From contig WUUP01000007.1 of the NCBI GenBank assembly GCA_009833045.1, positions 80,382 to 144,381 on the forward strand: a stretch of DNA of 64,000 nt. The letters run 5' to 3'. The notes under the pieces were generated by a model. That model was not told the origin of the DNA. It saw only the letters and a list, made by a program, of their open reading frames with translations, and did not search any database. Source of the stretch: Saprospirales bacterium GYS_P2D. GTDB taxonomy: Bacteria; Bacteroidota; Bacteroidia; Chitinophagales; Saprospiraceae. Position 1 is the stretch's first letter; every line of letters begins with the position of its first letter. Positions 36,387 to 45,392 of the stretch are shown here, one piece after another. The translations under genes were made by a program, and so were the position numbers.

Positions 36387-37517
36387 TTAAGATAAAAGTC
36401 TCATAAGTGCACTTTCTATCCGGCTCCTCTCTTGTTCAGTCATATTAGATCCGCTCGGCAGACAGAGCCCTTTAGCAAACAAGTCTTCACTTACTCCATT
36501 GGTATAAGCTGGCGCATCTTGGAATATTGGCTGCATATGCATGGGTTTCCAAAGTGGGCGAGACTCAATATTGTCTTCCAGTAGATCGAGACGTATAGAT
36601 TCTCTCGTTATACCCTTTTTATTTTGTTCTACCGTAATGGCTGTGAGCCAATAATTAGAATAGTAATTAGCATTGGGCTCGGTCTGAAACTTGATGAAAT
36701 CAAAATCAGCTAACATCTCTCGATACCATTGATTAATCGCTCTACGCTGAGAGACTCTTTCATCCAATACTTGCATCTGACCACGACCTATACCTGCACA
36801 GATATTACTCATCCGATAGTTATACCCTATATGGCTATGCTGATAGTGGGGTGCGTCATCTCTCGCCTGTGTAGCTAGGAAGCGAGCTTTATTGATCCAT
36901 TCTTCATTATTACTAACTAAAGCCCCACCTCCAGAGGTAGTGATAATTTTATTTCCATTAAAAGAATAGATGCCTAAGTCTCCAAATGTGCCCATTTTCT
37001 GACCATGATAGGATGCTCCTAAAGCTTCAGCAGCATCCTCAATGATTGGGATATCATACTCCCCGCATATGGAGCATATCTCATGCATCTTGGCAGGCAT
37101 ACCATAGAGGTGTACTACGATACATGCCTTGGGCTTCTTTCCTTTAGCAATGCGATCCATTATAGCTATTTCCAGTTGCTTCGGACACATATTCCAGGTT
37201 TCTCGTTCTGAGTCTACGAATACGGGAGTCGCCCCCTGATATCTTATGGGATTAGCACTCGCTGAAAAAGTAAAAGATGAACATAACACCTCATCGTCCC
37301 TCTCCACTCCTAAGAGTATCAGTGCCAAATGAATAGACGCAGTACCTGATGATAATGCAGCACAACGTGAGACCATATTGTATTTACAAATGTCCTTCTC
37401 AAAACCATTTACATTAGGCCCGAGTGGGGCTATCCAATTGGTATCGTAGGCCTCTTTCATGAAGGCAAACTCCTTGCCTCCCATATGGGGTGAGGACAGG
37501 TAGATTTTAGAATTCAT
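36387..37517 (-). CDS. DegT/DnrJ/EryC1/StrS aminotransferase (PglE-like)
   Basis: A 376-residue PLP-dependent sugar aminotransferase. The pyridoxal lysine is Lys190 in YSFNGNKIITTSGGG; EDAAEALGASY provides the PLP-binding Asp; the N-terminal SSPHMGGKEF start is typical of PglE/LegC-type enzymes acting on UDP-4-keto-6-deoxy-GlcNAc. It should make UDP-4-amino-4,6-dideoxy-GlcNAc. It overlaps the sugar transferase gene by 4 bp. The acetyltransferase (PglD) usually found next to it is absent from the window. Confidence 0.93.
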   Translation of the reverse strand: MNSKIYLSSPHMGGKEFAFMKEAYDTNWIAPLGPNVNGFEKDICKYNMVSRCAALSSGTASIHLALILLGVERDDEVLCSSFTFSASANPIRYQGATPVFVDSERETWNMCPKQLEIAIMDRIAKGKKPKACIVVHLYGMPAKMHEICSICGEYDIPIIEDAAEALGASYHGQKMGTFGDLGIYSFNGNKIITTSGGGALVSNNEEWINKARFLATQARDDAPHYQHSHIGYNYRMSNICAGIGRGQMQVLDERVSQRRAINQWYREMLADFDFIKFQTEPNANYYSNYWLTAITVEQNKKGITRESIRLDLLEDNIESRPLWKPMHMQPIFQDAPAYTNGVSEDLFAKGLCLPSGSNMTEQERSRIESALMRLLS

Positions 37518-38098
37518 GGGATAATTGTATGGATAATATATCGAAGATCCTTAAGCATATTTCTATCATGTACATACTGCTTGTTCAACTCAACCTTTTT
37601 GGGCCAAACTACTTCACGATTGTACTTCTCAGGATCGGATTCTTGTGCCAATTTTACTTCTTCGTCTCTAAAGTGCAGCTGTGCAGGTCCTGTAATCCCC
37701 GGCAGTAAGGATAAAATAATGCGATCTTCACCTTCTAATTGATCAGCGAATCCCGGCACATCTGGTCGAGGCCCAACAAAACTCATATCTCCCATCAATA
37801 TATTTATCAATTGAGGAAGCTCATCTAATTTCCACTTACGAAGCTGGGCTCCTATTCTTGTGATTCTTGAATCATTCACAGTAGTGACAGTAGTGGCTTC
37901 CACCAGAGTATTCTTCATGGTTTGTAGCTTAATCACCCTAAAAAGTTTTCCATTTCTACCTACCCGATTTTGCATAAAAATCCCATTTGATTTTGTACTG
38001 ATAGCCGCCATCAACCAAGAAACAAAAATAATTGGGCTTAATATTATCAAACCCAAAAAAGCTACCGTTATATCAAACATTGGCTTCATCAGAATCAA
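37514..38098 (-). CDS. initiating sugar-1-phosphate transferase (PglC-like)
   Basis: A 194-residue monotopic phosphoglycosyl transferase lacking the long N-terminal membrane part of WcaJ/WbaP, so it is PglC-sized. An N-terminal re-entrant hydrophobic helix (about 8-33) is followed by QNRVGRNGKLFRVIKLQTM (the usual KFRTM is KLQTM here), the catalytic DELPQL, and GDMSFVGPRPD. It transfers a sugar-phosphate from a UDP-sugar, probably the bacillosamine-type product of the neighbouring dehydratase and aminotransferase, onto undecaprenyl phosphate to start the glycan. Confidence 0.93.
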   Translation of the reverse strand: MILMKPMFDITVAFLGLIILSPIIFVSWLMAAISTKSNGIFMQNRVGRNGKLFRVIKLQTMKNTLVEATTVTTVNDSRITRIGAQLRKWKLDELPQLINILMGDMSFVGPRPDVPGFADQLEGEDRIILSLLPGITGPAQLHFRDEEVKLAQESDPEKYNREVVWPKKVELNKQYVHDRNMLKDLRYIIHTIIP

Positions 38099-38195
38099 TC
38101 AATAATTTTCAATTTAGGAAATAAGTCAATCATTAATTTGATTTGTTCTTAGTAAATTTGGATTAAGCCAGTGAATAGTGCCATTTGATAATGCA

Positions 38196-39068
38196 TCAAC
38201 TCTTTGCTTTGTTATGCCAATCATCTATTTTAGCTTGAGTAGAGTTTATGATCTCGATAGTCTTATTCTTTTGGTCTTTTGACAATTGACCTCTACCCTT
38301 TCCTACTGAACTTTCTGATATGTGTACCTCAAGAGCTTTAAGGTCAGCATTAGAAACTCCAATAAATTGACATATCCGATCCAACTCTTTGATCTTATTG
38401 TGGACTAACTCTTCATACTTCACCGATATTAATTGATTCTCAGGAATAGATTCAAAATCACTTAAACAATATTCGTTACAAACTTTCCATTGCAAACTAG
38501 CAATCTCAAAGATGTCGTATGATTGTTTTAAATGGACCATCTCAGGTATCAAGACTCCCCAAAATTTCAATTCTTTCTTTCCTAATAATTGCCTTAATCG
38601 CAATTTACCAAATTTCAAAATATAATAGGGCAAGTCCATGAGAGGTACATATTTCACTTTTTTCAATGTATACTTTAAATCGAAGGGGGCATTCCATCTT
38701 CTCACCGAAGAAGCCACAACATCTATTCCATCTCTATGTATAAAAATATACCTCGCCATAGGAAAAACTTCATTCAAGAATGGAATGCGCAGTGTGTTAG
38801 CGCAAGTTTTTTCGACTATACAATTATTACCATTTTTATATGATAGTTTTTTAAATTTATCTCTAATAAATTTTTTGACTTTAGGCGTCGCCATATTGGA
38901 ACTAAATGCATCATTTGGATGACTTAAGTTTCCATGACGGAAAATAGGATTAATCTCATCGCAATCCCACGTAATATACCCATCCAGTGAACAAATTAAA
39001 TCCCTTAGCATATTTGTCCCCGACCTGGCAGCACCAATGATAAAAATCGGTGATTGTTCCTCTTTCAT
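38196..39068 (-). CDS. sulfotransferase family protein
   Basis: A 290-residue sulfotransferase with loop FIIGAARSGTNMLRDLI (9-25) and RYIFIHRDGIDVVASSVRRW as the 3'-phosphate motif. GAARSGTNML and the C-terminal VKYEELVHN are typical of the Sulfotransfer_3 group. It overlaps the ligase/polymerase gene upstream by 4 bp and ends 97 bp before the PglC-like gene, so it is embedded in the core glycan operon. This is the best-placed candidate for sulfating the repeat unit. No membrane segment. Confidence 0.82.
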   Translation of the reverse strand: MKEEQSPIFIIGAARSGTNMLRDLICSLDGYITWDCDEINPIFRHGNLSHPNDAFSSNMATPKVKKFIRDKFKKLSYKNGNNCIVEKTCANTLRIPFLNEVFPMARYIFIHRDGIDVVASSVRRWNAPFDLKYTLKKVKYVPLMDLPYYILKFGKLRLRQLLGKKELKFWGVLIPEMVHLKQSYDIFEIASLQWKVCNEYCLSDFESIPENQLISVKYEELVHNKIKELDRICQFIGVSNADLKALEVHISESSVGKGRGQLSKDQKNKTIEIINSTQAKIDDWHNKAKS

Positions 39069-40840
39069 AAGTTTAGTTTCAATGCATGATGGATCTTTAC
39101 AATCCTATCATTGTACTGAGTTTCTATTAATGTTTTAAGTTTAGGACTGGTCCGACCGGCAAATGTTGACATGTGCTTCTTTGCAGACTCAAACTGATCT
39201 AACTCTATGTATATTTCTGCTAATAGAATATTAGCTTCAAAACTATTTCTATGACGACTATAAACCTTTTTAGCATAAAACAATGCTGCATTATAATCAT
39301 ACTTGTACAAATGCAAAAAATTCGCATATTGCAAGATTGTATAATCATGGTAAGGTGCATCTTCTAAAGCATTTAAATAATACTTTTCGGCCTTAACGCA
39401 TTCTGATAAAAGCAAATATCCTTCAGCTATATGACCAGCTATAGGGTCTCCACTGGGATCAATTGTATAGAACATTTTACAATAATTCGCCTCTATCTGG
39501 TTTAGAACAGAATAAGATACGTCTAAATCTGAGTTATAAACCTTGTGCAGTTCAATATTTTTTTGACGATAATATATAAAAGCAAAAATACCAAATAAAA
39601 GAAAGCATATGATGGCTATCGCTCCCCCACTCACCTTCATGCTAAAATCCTTTATTCGGCATGTCAGAATACCTAGACATGAAAATGTCAATAAATGAAG
39701 CGAGCTAAAATGGTTAGGCCTTAAATAAATTGAATTATAAAACATAGCCTGAACTACAAAACATATTATTAGAAAAAGAGACGAACACTCTAAAGGTGAC
39801 AAATACTGATACTTAGTGAAAGCATACTTGAGAGTGAAAAAAAAAGGAAGAACTATTAATGCTAGCCCCCCAAAGCCTAAATCAACTAAAAGCTCAAACA
39901 TCAAATTATGAACTTTATAATTCATTGGAAGATTCGGACCATTCAAAGGCCAAAGATCACTAATGTCAATAGAGTGAAGCACAATATGCGAGTTTCCAAA
40001 TCCCCATCCCAAAAGTGGACTCTCCTTAGATAGCTCCAAAGAATTGCTTATTGTATGAGCCCTTGTCATAAATCCTCGAAATTCAGGAGTACTAAAATCA
40101 AACCTATTAGATAAATAAAATATTAAAGATGTACCCAACACAATAGTGACCAAAAATACCATCCAAAATATATCTGACTTTATTGGCCTATTAACCAATA
40201 AAACATATACAACTATAATCACACCCAGACTGACTGTAGCACCTATTGCTTTTGTATAAAACAATACAAATAGAACAGATACAAAACTCAAAACCTTAAT
40301 AAAAGCGACTAATCGTCCATGTGTAGGTACACAAAAAAAGAAAAAAGGAAAAAGGCCTACCAAAAGAGAAGAGGTATAATTTCGATTCTTACCAAAAAAA
40401 GCATTCCATGAAGTATTTATATTGATTTCAAACAAAATCGCCACTAAATGATGCAATAAAACTGTTAAAAACAAAACACTTAAAACATAACCAATTATTT
40501 CAGTAGTTACAGGAGTCTGATTTATCTTCTTGAACAAAAAATACCATGAGATCATGCCCAGCCAGCCAAATAAATAGAACCAAACTACTGAAATATTCGC
40601 AGCCCACAAAGTGGATAAACCCGAGTAAAGCACAAAACCTATCAACAAAATATCTGTTTTGTTACTAAGGATGGGTGCCCACCTAAAAAATAAAAATATA
40701 AATAAGAACAATGGGACAGCAAGAGCTAATATGAACTGAAAATTATTCAAAGGGACACAAATGGTAAAAACAAATAAAGAAAGAGAAATCAAAAACGAAA
40801 AAGAAAATCCACGACCTACTATCCAGTTATATTTATCCAA
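39065..40840 (-). CDS. O-antigen ligase/polymerase-family protein with TPR tail
   Basis: A 591-residue protein with about 11-12 transmembrane helices in the first 420 residues and the Wzy_C signature region LSKESPLLGWGFGNSHIVLHS. The last about 150 residues are soluble helical repeats (YYLNALEDAPYHDYTILQYANFLHLY; SFEANILLAEIYIELDQFESAKKHM), that is TPRs, presumably on the outer face of the inner membrane. The design matches the 31637-33241 protein. It overlaps the sulfotransferase gene by 4 bp and is 11 bp from the GT4 gene. Polymerase versus ligase role is unresolved. Confidence 0.82.
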   Translation of the reverse strand: MDKYNWIVGRGFSFSFLISLSLFVFTICVPLNNFQFILALAVPLFLFIFLFFRWAPILSNKTDILLIGFVLYSGLSTLWAANISVVWFYLFGWLGMISWYFLFKKINQTPVTTEIIGYVLSVLFLTVLLHHLVAILFEININTSWNAFFGKNRNYTSSLLVGLFPFFFFCVPTHGRLVAFIKVLSFVSVLFVLFYTKAIGATVSLGVIIVVYVLLVNRPIKSDIFWMVFLVTIVLGTSLIFYLSNRFDFSTPEFRGFMTRAHTISNSLELSKESPLLGWGFGNSHIVLHSIDISDLWPLNGPNLPMNYKVHNLMFELLVDLGFGGLALIVLPFFFTLKYAFTKYQYLSPLECSSLFLIICFVVQAMFYNSIYLRPNHFSSLHLLTFSCLGILTCRIKDFSMKVSGGAIAIICFLLFGIFAFIYYRQKNIELHKVYNSDLDVSYSVLNQIEANYCKMFYTIDPSGDPIAGHIAEGYLLLSECVKAEKYYLNALEDAPYHDYTILQYANFLHLYKYDYNAALFYAKKVYSRHRNSFEANILLAEIYIELDQFESAKKHMSTFAGRTSPKLKTLIETQYNDRIVKIHHALKLNL

Positions 40841-40851
40841 GTAGTTATAGA

Positions 40852-42087
40852 TTAATCGAGTAAATAATTAAAAACTTCTATATATGCGTCCGCAATTTTA
40901 TCAAATGTACGTCTTTCAAGTATCCATGTACGACCTCGAGCGCCTATCTCAACAAGTTCTTTAGATGGCATTTTACTGTAGTTTTCTATCGCCCTAACTA
41001 GTCCTTTCACGTCTTTAGAACGAACAAACGTACCGCAATTAGATTCATTTACTAAGCTTTGATACCCACTGAAAGCTGAGACTATAGGTTTCCCAGCTAA
41101 CATATACTCAACCCATTTATTAAGTGCTGTTCCATTATGATATATGTCAAGATCATTTAGCCCGCTATAAAGTAGATCGCATCGACTTAAGAATGACTGG
41201 ACAAAATATTTTGGCTGGGAAGGCACAAAAGATACATTGGCCTGACCTGAAGTAATTTCTATTAGCTCATTCTTAGCTGGACCATCTCCCATCAAAACAA
41301 AATGTATACCTTCATTAAAGACTAGCTCCTTTGAAGCATTAATAAAAGTTAGTAGGTTGTTAGAGTGGCTGATCAAACCGCTATATCCTACAATGAATTT
41401 TTTTTCATTGAAATGCATTTTAATTATACCTTCACTCAACTCCTTTTTATTCTCCGAAGAGAGTAAGTCTGGCTTAACACCTTTGGGAACACACTTAAAT
41501 TTAAAATCACCTTTTATGGATTTTGACACATGGCGATCAAACTTCGGCCAAGCAGAAGTGATATAATCAGCATGTCGATAACCAAGCTTCTCAACACTAC
41601 GCATCAAAATTATCAATGGGTTATACTTGGAGAAATATCCCATATCTGTCAAAAATTGTGGCCAGATATCTCTAACATCTATTATTAACTTAGCACCATA
41701 CCTCCACTTCAAATAAATACCATTCAGAAAAACAGTTAGTGGCAATGAGGAGGCAATAACAATATCAGGCTTATTAATGTTATATCGGCTAATGAAAAAC
41801 AGACGATACGAAAATAGTAGCCATTGCATTACTCTCTTTGATAAATCATTAGTGTCATATACTATACCTCTCAGCCACCAAACATTAATACCACTTATAA
41901 CTTCAAAATTCACTTTCTTATCATTCGGTGGCCTCTTGTGAATTCTAGGTCTAAAATTTGATGCAATTATATTTACTTCATAGCCTTTCTTGACCAATTC
42001 TTCCGATATATCAAAATGTCTATTAAAATTACCATACTTAAGAGGTACAGTATTCTGATTAATCAACCAAATACACTTCTTCCTCAT
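40852..42087 (-). CDS. GT4 glycosyltransferase (WbuB-like)
   Basis: A 411-residue GT-B enzyme. The N-terminal acceptor half begins CIWLINQNTVPLKYGNFNRHFDISEELVKKGYEV, resembling WbuB-like transferases; the donor half has FIVGYSGLISHSNNL, VLMGDGPAKNEL and the GT4 loop LNKWVEYMLAGKPIVSA, though the usual ExxxxxxxE is altered to NKWVEYMLAGK. It is encoded with 4-bp overlap after a polymerase-like gene and should add one sugar of the repeat unit on the cytoplasmic face. Donor unknown. Confidence 0.85.
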   Translation of the reverse strand: MRKKCIWLINQNTVPLKYGNFNRHFDISEELVKKGYEVNIIASNFRPRIHKRPPNDKKVNFEVISGINVWWLRGIVYDTNDLSKRVMQWLLFSYRLFFISRYNINKPDIVIASSLPLTVFLNGIYLKWRYGAKLIIDVRDIWPQFLTDMGYFSKYNPLIILMRSVEKLGYRHADYITSAWPKFDRHVSKSIKGDFKFKCVPKGVKPDLLSSENKKELSEGIIKMHFNEKKFIVGYSGLISHSNNLLTFINASKELVFNEGIHFVLMGDGPAKNELIEITSGQANVSFVPSQPKYFVQSFLSRCDLLYSGLNDLDIYHNGTALNKWVEYMLAGKPIVSAFSGYQSLVNESNCGTFVRSKDVKGLVRAIENYSKMPSKELVEIGARGRTWILERRTFDKIADAYIEVFNYLLD

Positions 42088-43418
42088 CTCAACTTTATCG
42101 GTTTCAACATGTCAAATTTGAACAAGAGCAAAAATAATAAGAAAACAAAATGAAAATATATATAGCTAGCATAAAACGTAATCAGTGCCAATGAAAAGCT
42201 AAATATCCACATATAATGTTTTTCACTTGGATACATCGTTGTATACTTCTTGATGCGATTTCTTAATCTCCATAAAAGAGCTCCAAATAAACCAATTCCC
42301 AGAATTCCAAACTCTGAAGCGATCTTCGAAAACATAGAAAACGGAGTAGCCATAACTTCTCCCCTTAAGGACAGAGCTATAGCCTTTTGATTTGCAAAAG
42401 AATAATGATTATGGATTAAGTCTGCATACTGATAAGAAAAACTTTCACCACCTAAACCTAACCCGAAATTCTGAATCATCATATGAAAACCCATAATTGG
42501 ATGAATAATCCTTCGAAAAAAGCTTCCATCACGACTAGCATAGTTAAAAAGATTATCTAACGAAAAATTCTCAAGCAATCCAAAGATATTTGTAAGTCTA
42601 TTTGTTGTATACACTGGCAAAAATTCCCAAGAACCTATGAGTACTATGCTGAAAATCCCTAATCCTATCAAGAGCAGCTTAAACTGACCCAAAGATGGGA
42701 ATAGAATTAATTGAAAAAGAATAATTATCGGAATTGTCAAAAAGCCCAAACTCGAAGCAGCCAAAACAAAAAGGAGCAAAATGTTAATTAATAGAATATA
42801 ACCTGTAATCCCCTTTCTAATAGGTAATAAAAGGAAAAAAGATAGCATCAATAGACGAACGGCCTTGGCGGGTTCGCCGCAGGTAAGTTGTACTCGAAAA
42901 AAATGATGCCGATAGCTAAACAGAGAAGTCACCTGCTCAAATGAAGAACTTGGGAGAGACCCTTGTAATGATAGAAACTGAATCCATCCAACCACAATAG
43001 GAACAAAAAGCATACTTAAGAGCAATGGCAATATTATACTCTCCATACTAATCTGCCACTTTCTTAGAGAAGTAAAAAAACAAATAGAACTGAAAATAAG
43101 TATAAATAATATACTTCCAGTAAATAAATATTTTATAAAGGAATCTAAGGACCTATGCCAAAATAAACCAGTTGCCAGTGTATAGAATATTGTTATTAAA
43201 TAGAAATAAAAAGATTGTAATGCTAACTTTGGAATTCTTCCAAAACAAAAATAAATAATGCAGTATACGATTAAGGGGAATACTGATATAGGCCTATGAC
43301 TGCTTTCCACTGGAAATAAAGGAAAACTGTCATATGGAATTAAAATAACACCCAGGAGATATAAAAAGTGAATTATTGAAAATCTATTGCTCAAATTAAT
43401 CTTGTAGGTCTCGTTCAA
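42084..43418 (-). CDS. polytopic membrane protein, probable Wzy polymerase
   Basis: A 444-residue, strongly hydrophobic protein with about 11 predicted transmembrane helices and one larger extracytoplasmic loop (about 255-330, with RRIIHPIMGFHMMIQNFGLGLGGESF), the layout of Wzy/O-antigen polymerases. It lacks a TPR tail, so it differs from the two ligase-like proteins. It overlaps the GT4 gene by 4 bp and the preceding small exported-protein gene by 23 bp. As the only plain Wzy-type protein near Wzx, it is the best candidate for the repeat-unit polymerase. Confidence 0.7.
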   Translation of the reverse strand: MNETYKINLSNRFSIIHFLYLLGVILIPYDSFPLFPVESSHRPISVFPLIVYCIIYFCFGRIPKLALQSFYFYLITIFYTLATGLFWHRSLDSFIKYLFTGSILFILIFSSICFFTSLRKWQISMESIILPLLLSMLFVPIVVGWIQFLSLQGSLPSSSFEQVTSLFSYRHHFFRVQLTCGEPAKAVRLLMLSFFLLLPIRKGITGYILLINILLLFVLAASSLGFLTIPIIILFQLILFPSLGQFKLLLIGLGIFSIVLIGSWEFLPVYTTNRLTNIFGLLENFSLDNLFNYASRDGSFFRRIIHPIMGFHMMIQNFGLGLGGESFSYQYADLIHNHYSFANQKAIALSLRGEVMATPFSMFSKIASEFGILGIGLFGALLWRLRNRIKKYTTMYPSEKHYMWIFSFSLALITFYASYIYFHFVFLLFLLLFKFDMLKPIKLR

Positions 43419-43791
43419 TTAATTTCGCATAGTATTCAAAATAATTGAGATCAAACTCAGGGACTATACCTTCTATAAATACATTAGAACTGGATAAAGT
43501 AACTGTAAACTCCTCTTTTGAAGCGCCTTTTAAAGGAGCACCTAATAAATTGATATATACTCCTATAGAGGAGGCGTCTTCCACTGGAAGAATCTTAGTT
43601 TCTGCTATTTCATCCAGATGATGACTAATTTCAATTATGGCATAATCCAGAAGAATTTTTCTTTCAAAGGTCCTATCAACATAGAGAAGTAATGTATCAA
43701 CCTTATTTAAACATCCAATATCTAATCCAGACTTTGATAATGCATCTCCTAAGGTTAAGAACATAATCATTAAAAAAGCAAGTCTCCTCAA
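43396..43791 (-). CDS. small exported hypothetical protein
   Basis: 131 residues with an N-terminal signal peptide (about 1-19, MRRLAFLMIMFLTLGDALS). The mature part is acidic and beta-rich with no recognised family (segments LLLYVDRTFERKILLDY and VTLSSSNVFIEG). It overlaps the start of the Wzy-like gene by 23 bp, so its translation is tied to a periplasm-facing glycan step. A helper of polymerisation or export is possible; nothing more can be said. Confidence 0.6.
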   Translation of the reverse strand: MRRLAFLMIMFLTLGDALSKSGLDIGCLNKVDTLLLYVDRTFERKILLDYAIIEISHHLDEIAETKILPVEDASSIGVYINLLGAPLKGASKEEFTVTLSSSNVFIEGIVPEFDLNYFEYYAKLIERDLQD

Positions 43792-43840
43792 ATCAAATTT
43801 TTAATGTTTATAAAAAGATGATACTCCAAAAAACATTGAG

Positions 43841-44644
43841 CTATCTTGATTTCAATTTATTCAACCATATTATACTTGAATAAAATCGACGTCCCATCAA
43901 ATAAGCAAACAAATTTTTAATATAAAACTTGATCATCAACCAATATTTACCCATACTAGTCAGACCAAAGTAACTTCTTTTAACTCTAATTGATTCTGCT
44001 ATTTGTTTATTCAGCTTACTCCATGGCTTAAAAGAATTAGACACTCCGCCAAGACCAAAAACGACAACGACGTCATCAATAAAGCAATATCTCCCCTCAC
44101 AAAAATTGATAGCCCTCCTTATATAGTCTATATCTCCAGCTATTTGATAGGAGGTATCATATCTCTCATTTTTATAGAACTCTTTAGGGAATAATATGCT
44201 TTGATGATTGGGCGAATATTTAGACAACCATAAATCATTTATTCTAACACTTTTTCCAGGTAGAAAAAAGCTTCTATTGTTGGTGTTTTGAATTTCTGCA
44301 CGACCGAAGATTAGAGTAGGCAAACTCAATTTGCCTCCTTGCACCAAAAGTTCTAACGAATTTTTATCTCTAAATGTGTCACCCGAATTCATAAATAAGC
44401 AAAACGCTCCTGTAGCATGATTAAGACCTTTGTTCATTGCATCATAAATTCCATTATCAGGTTCACATATGTAATCTGAGACTATCCCTATATTATCTTG
44501 AACAATTTCGTTAGAGTCATCCTTGCTACCACCATCGACGATGATATACTGAATATTAGAATAAGATTGATTCCTAACACTTAAAATTGTCCTTCTTAAT
44601 CCTTCGTCATTATTGTAGTTTATAGTCACAATGGAAACCCTCAT
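43841..44644 (-). CDS. GT2 glycosyltransferase (WcaA/WfgS-like)
   Basis: A 267-residue GT-A enzyme. VSIVTINYNNDEGLRRTILSV opens the fold, IVDGGSKDDS is the first nucleotide-binding turn, EPDNGIYDAMNKG is the hallmark of the WcaA/WfgS subgroup, and FMNSGDTF replaces the usual DxD. It adds a sugar to the lipid-linked repeat unit. Nearest neighbours are an FkbM methyltransferase (8 bp upstream) and the small exported protein gene. Donor sugar not predictable. Confidence 0.9.
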   Translation of the reverse strand: MRVSIVTINYNNDEGLRRTILSVRNQSYSNIQYIIVDGGSKDDSNEIVQDNIGIVSDYICEPDNGIYDAMNKGLNHATGAFCLFMNSGDTFRDKNSLELLVQGGKLSLPTLIFGRAEIQNTNNRSFFLPGKSVRINDLWLSKYSPNHQSILFPKEFYKNERYDTSYQIAGDIDYIRRAINFCEGRYCFIDDVVVVFGLGGVSNSFKPWSKLNKQIAESIRVKRSYFGLTSMGKYWLMIKFYIKNLFAYLMGRRFYSSIIWLNKLKSR

Positions 44645-44652
44645 AACCTTAT

Positions 44653-45372
44653 CTAAGCCCTAACAAACAATGCATCAATCTGTAGTAGTCGGCCGGAATG
44701 ATGGTCTACTAATCCCGGATCTATATTATATAATATGAAGCCCAACTCATTCATATCCTTAACATGTTGATCAAATAAAACTTGACCATCATAGAGCTCC
44801 TCAAATGACATTTCTAAAATCACCGAATCAATATATTCGATTGATTTTACTGCACCTTTCATCACTTGGTCTTCGTAGCCCTGAGTATCAATTTTTAAAA
44901 GTATATTTTTGGGACTTACATTTAGTACATGATTATCCCATACATCATCGAGTCTCTTTATGATAATTTCTTCTTTTGCAACATAAACCGAATTTGGTGC
45001 ATTTCTAACATGGTCAAAAGTCATATCAAGTATTGAGCTACTAGCATGATTTCGAGAAATATTTATCAATTCACTTGTGTTCTCATCACCCAATGCAAGA
45101 TTATAACATTCCCATTTAGAGTCACTTTTACTTCGATTTTGCAAAAGGCTATAAGCGCTTTTAAGAGGCTCGTAAGACAAAATTTGTCCACTGTAACCGA
45201 ATTGTCTGCACTCTTGCCCAAATTGGCCACGATTTGCGCCAACATCTATAATAAGATCAATATTAGTTGAAATTATAAAATTTGATAGTTGATACGAGAA
45301 TGATCTACTCAATTTTCTTATATCAAGATTTAAGATTCTCGCTAATTGCTTAATAACTCCTTTTATCTTCAT
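44653..45372 (-). CDS. FkbM family methyltransferase
   Basis: A 239-residue class I SAM-dependent methyltransferase. IDLIIDVGANRGQFGQECR (about 38-56) is motif I, ILSYEPL binds the ribose acid, and LLKIDTQGYEDQVMKGA is the FkbM signature. It probably O-methylates a sugar in the glycan. It precedes the GT2 gene by 8 bp in the same operon. A second, more diverged FkbM enzyme is encoded at 46890-47741. Confidence 0.9.
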   Translation of the reverse strand: MKIKGVIKQLARILNLDIRKLSRSFSYQLSNFIISTNIDLIIDVGANRGQFGQECRQFGYSGQILSYEPLKSAYSLLQNRSKSDSKWECYNLALGDENTSELINISRNHASSSILDMTFDHVRNAPNSVYVAKEEIIIKRLDDVWDNHVLNVSPKNILLKIDTQGYEDQVMKGAVKSIEYIDSVILEMSFEELYDGQVLFDQHVKDMNELGFILYNIDPGLVDHHSGRLLQIDALFVRA

Positions 45373-45392
45373 TTGTTCTTTTCGTTAGTCTA

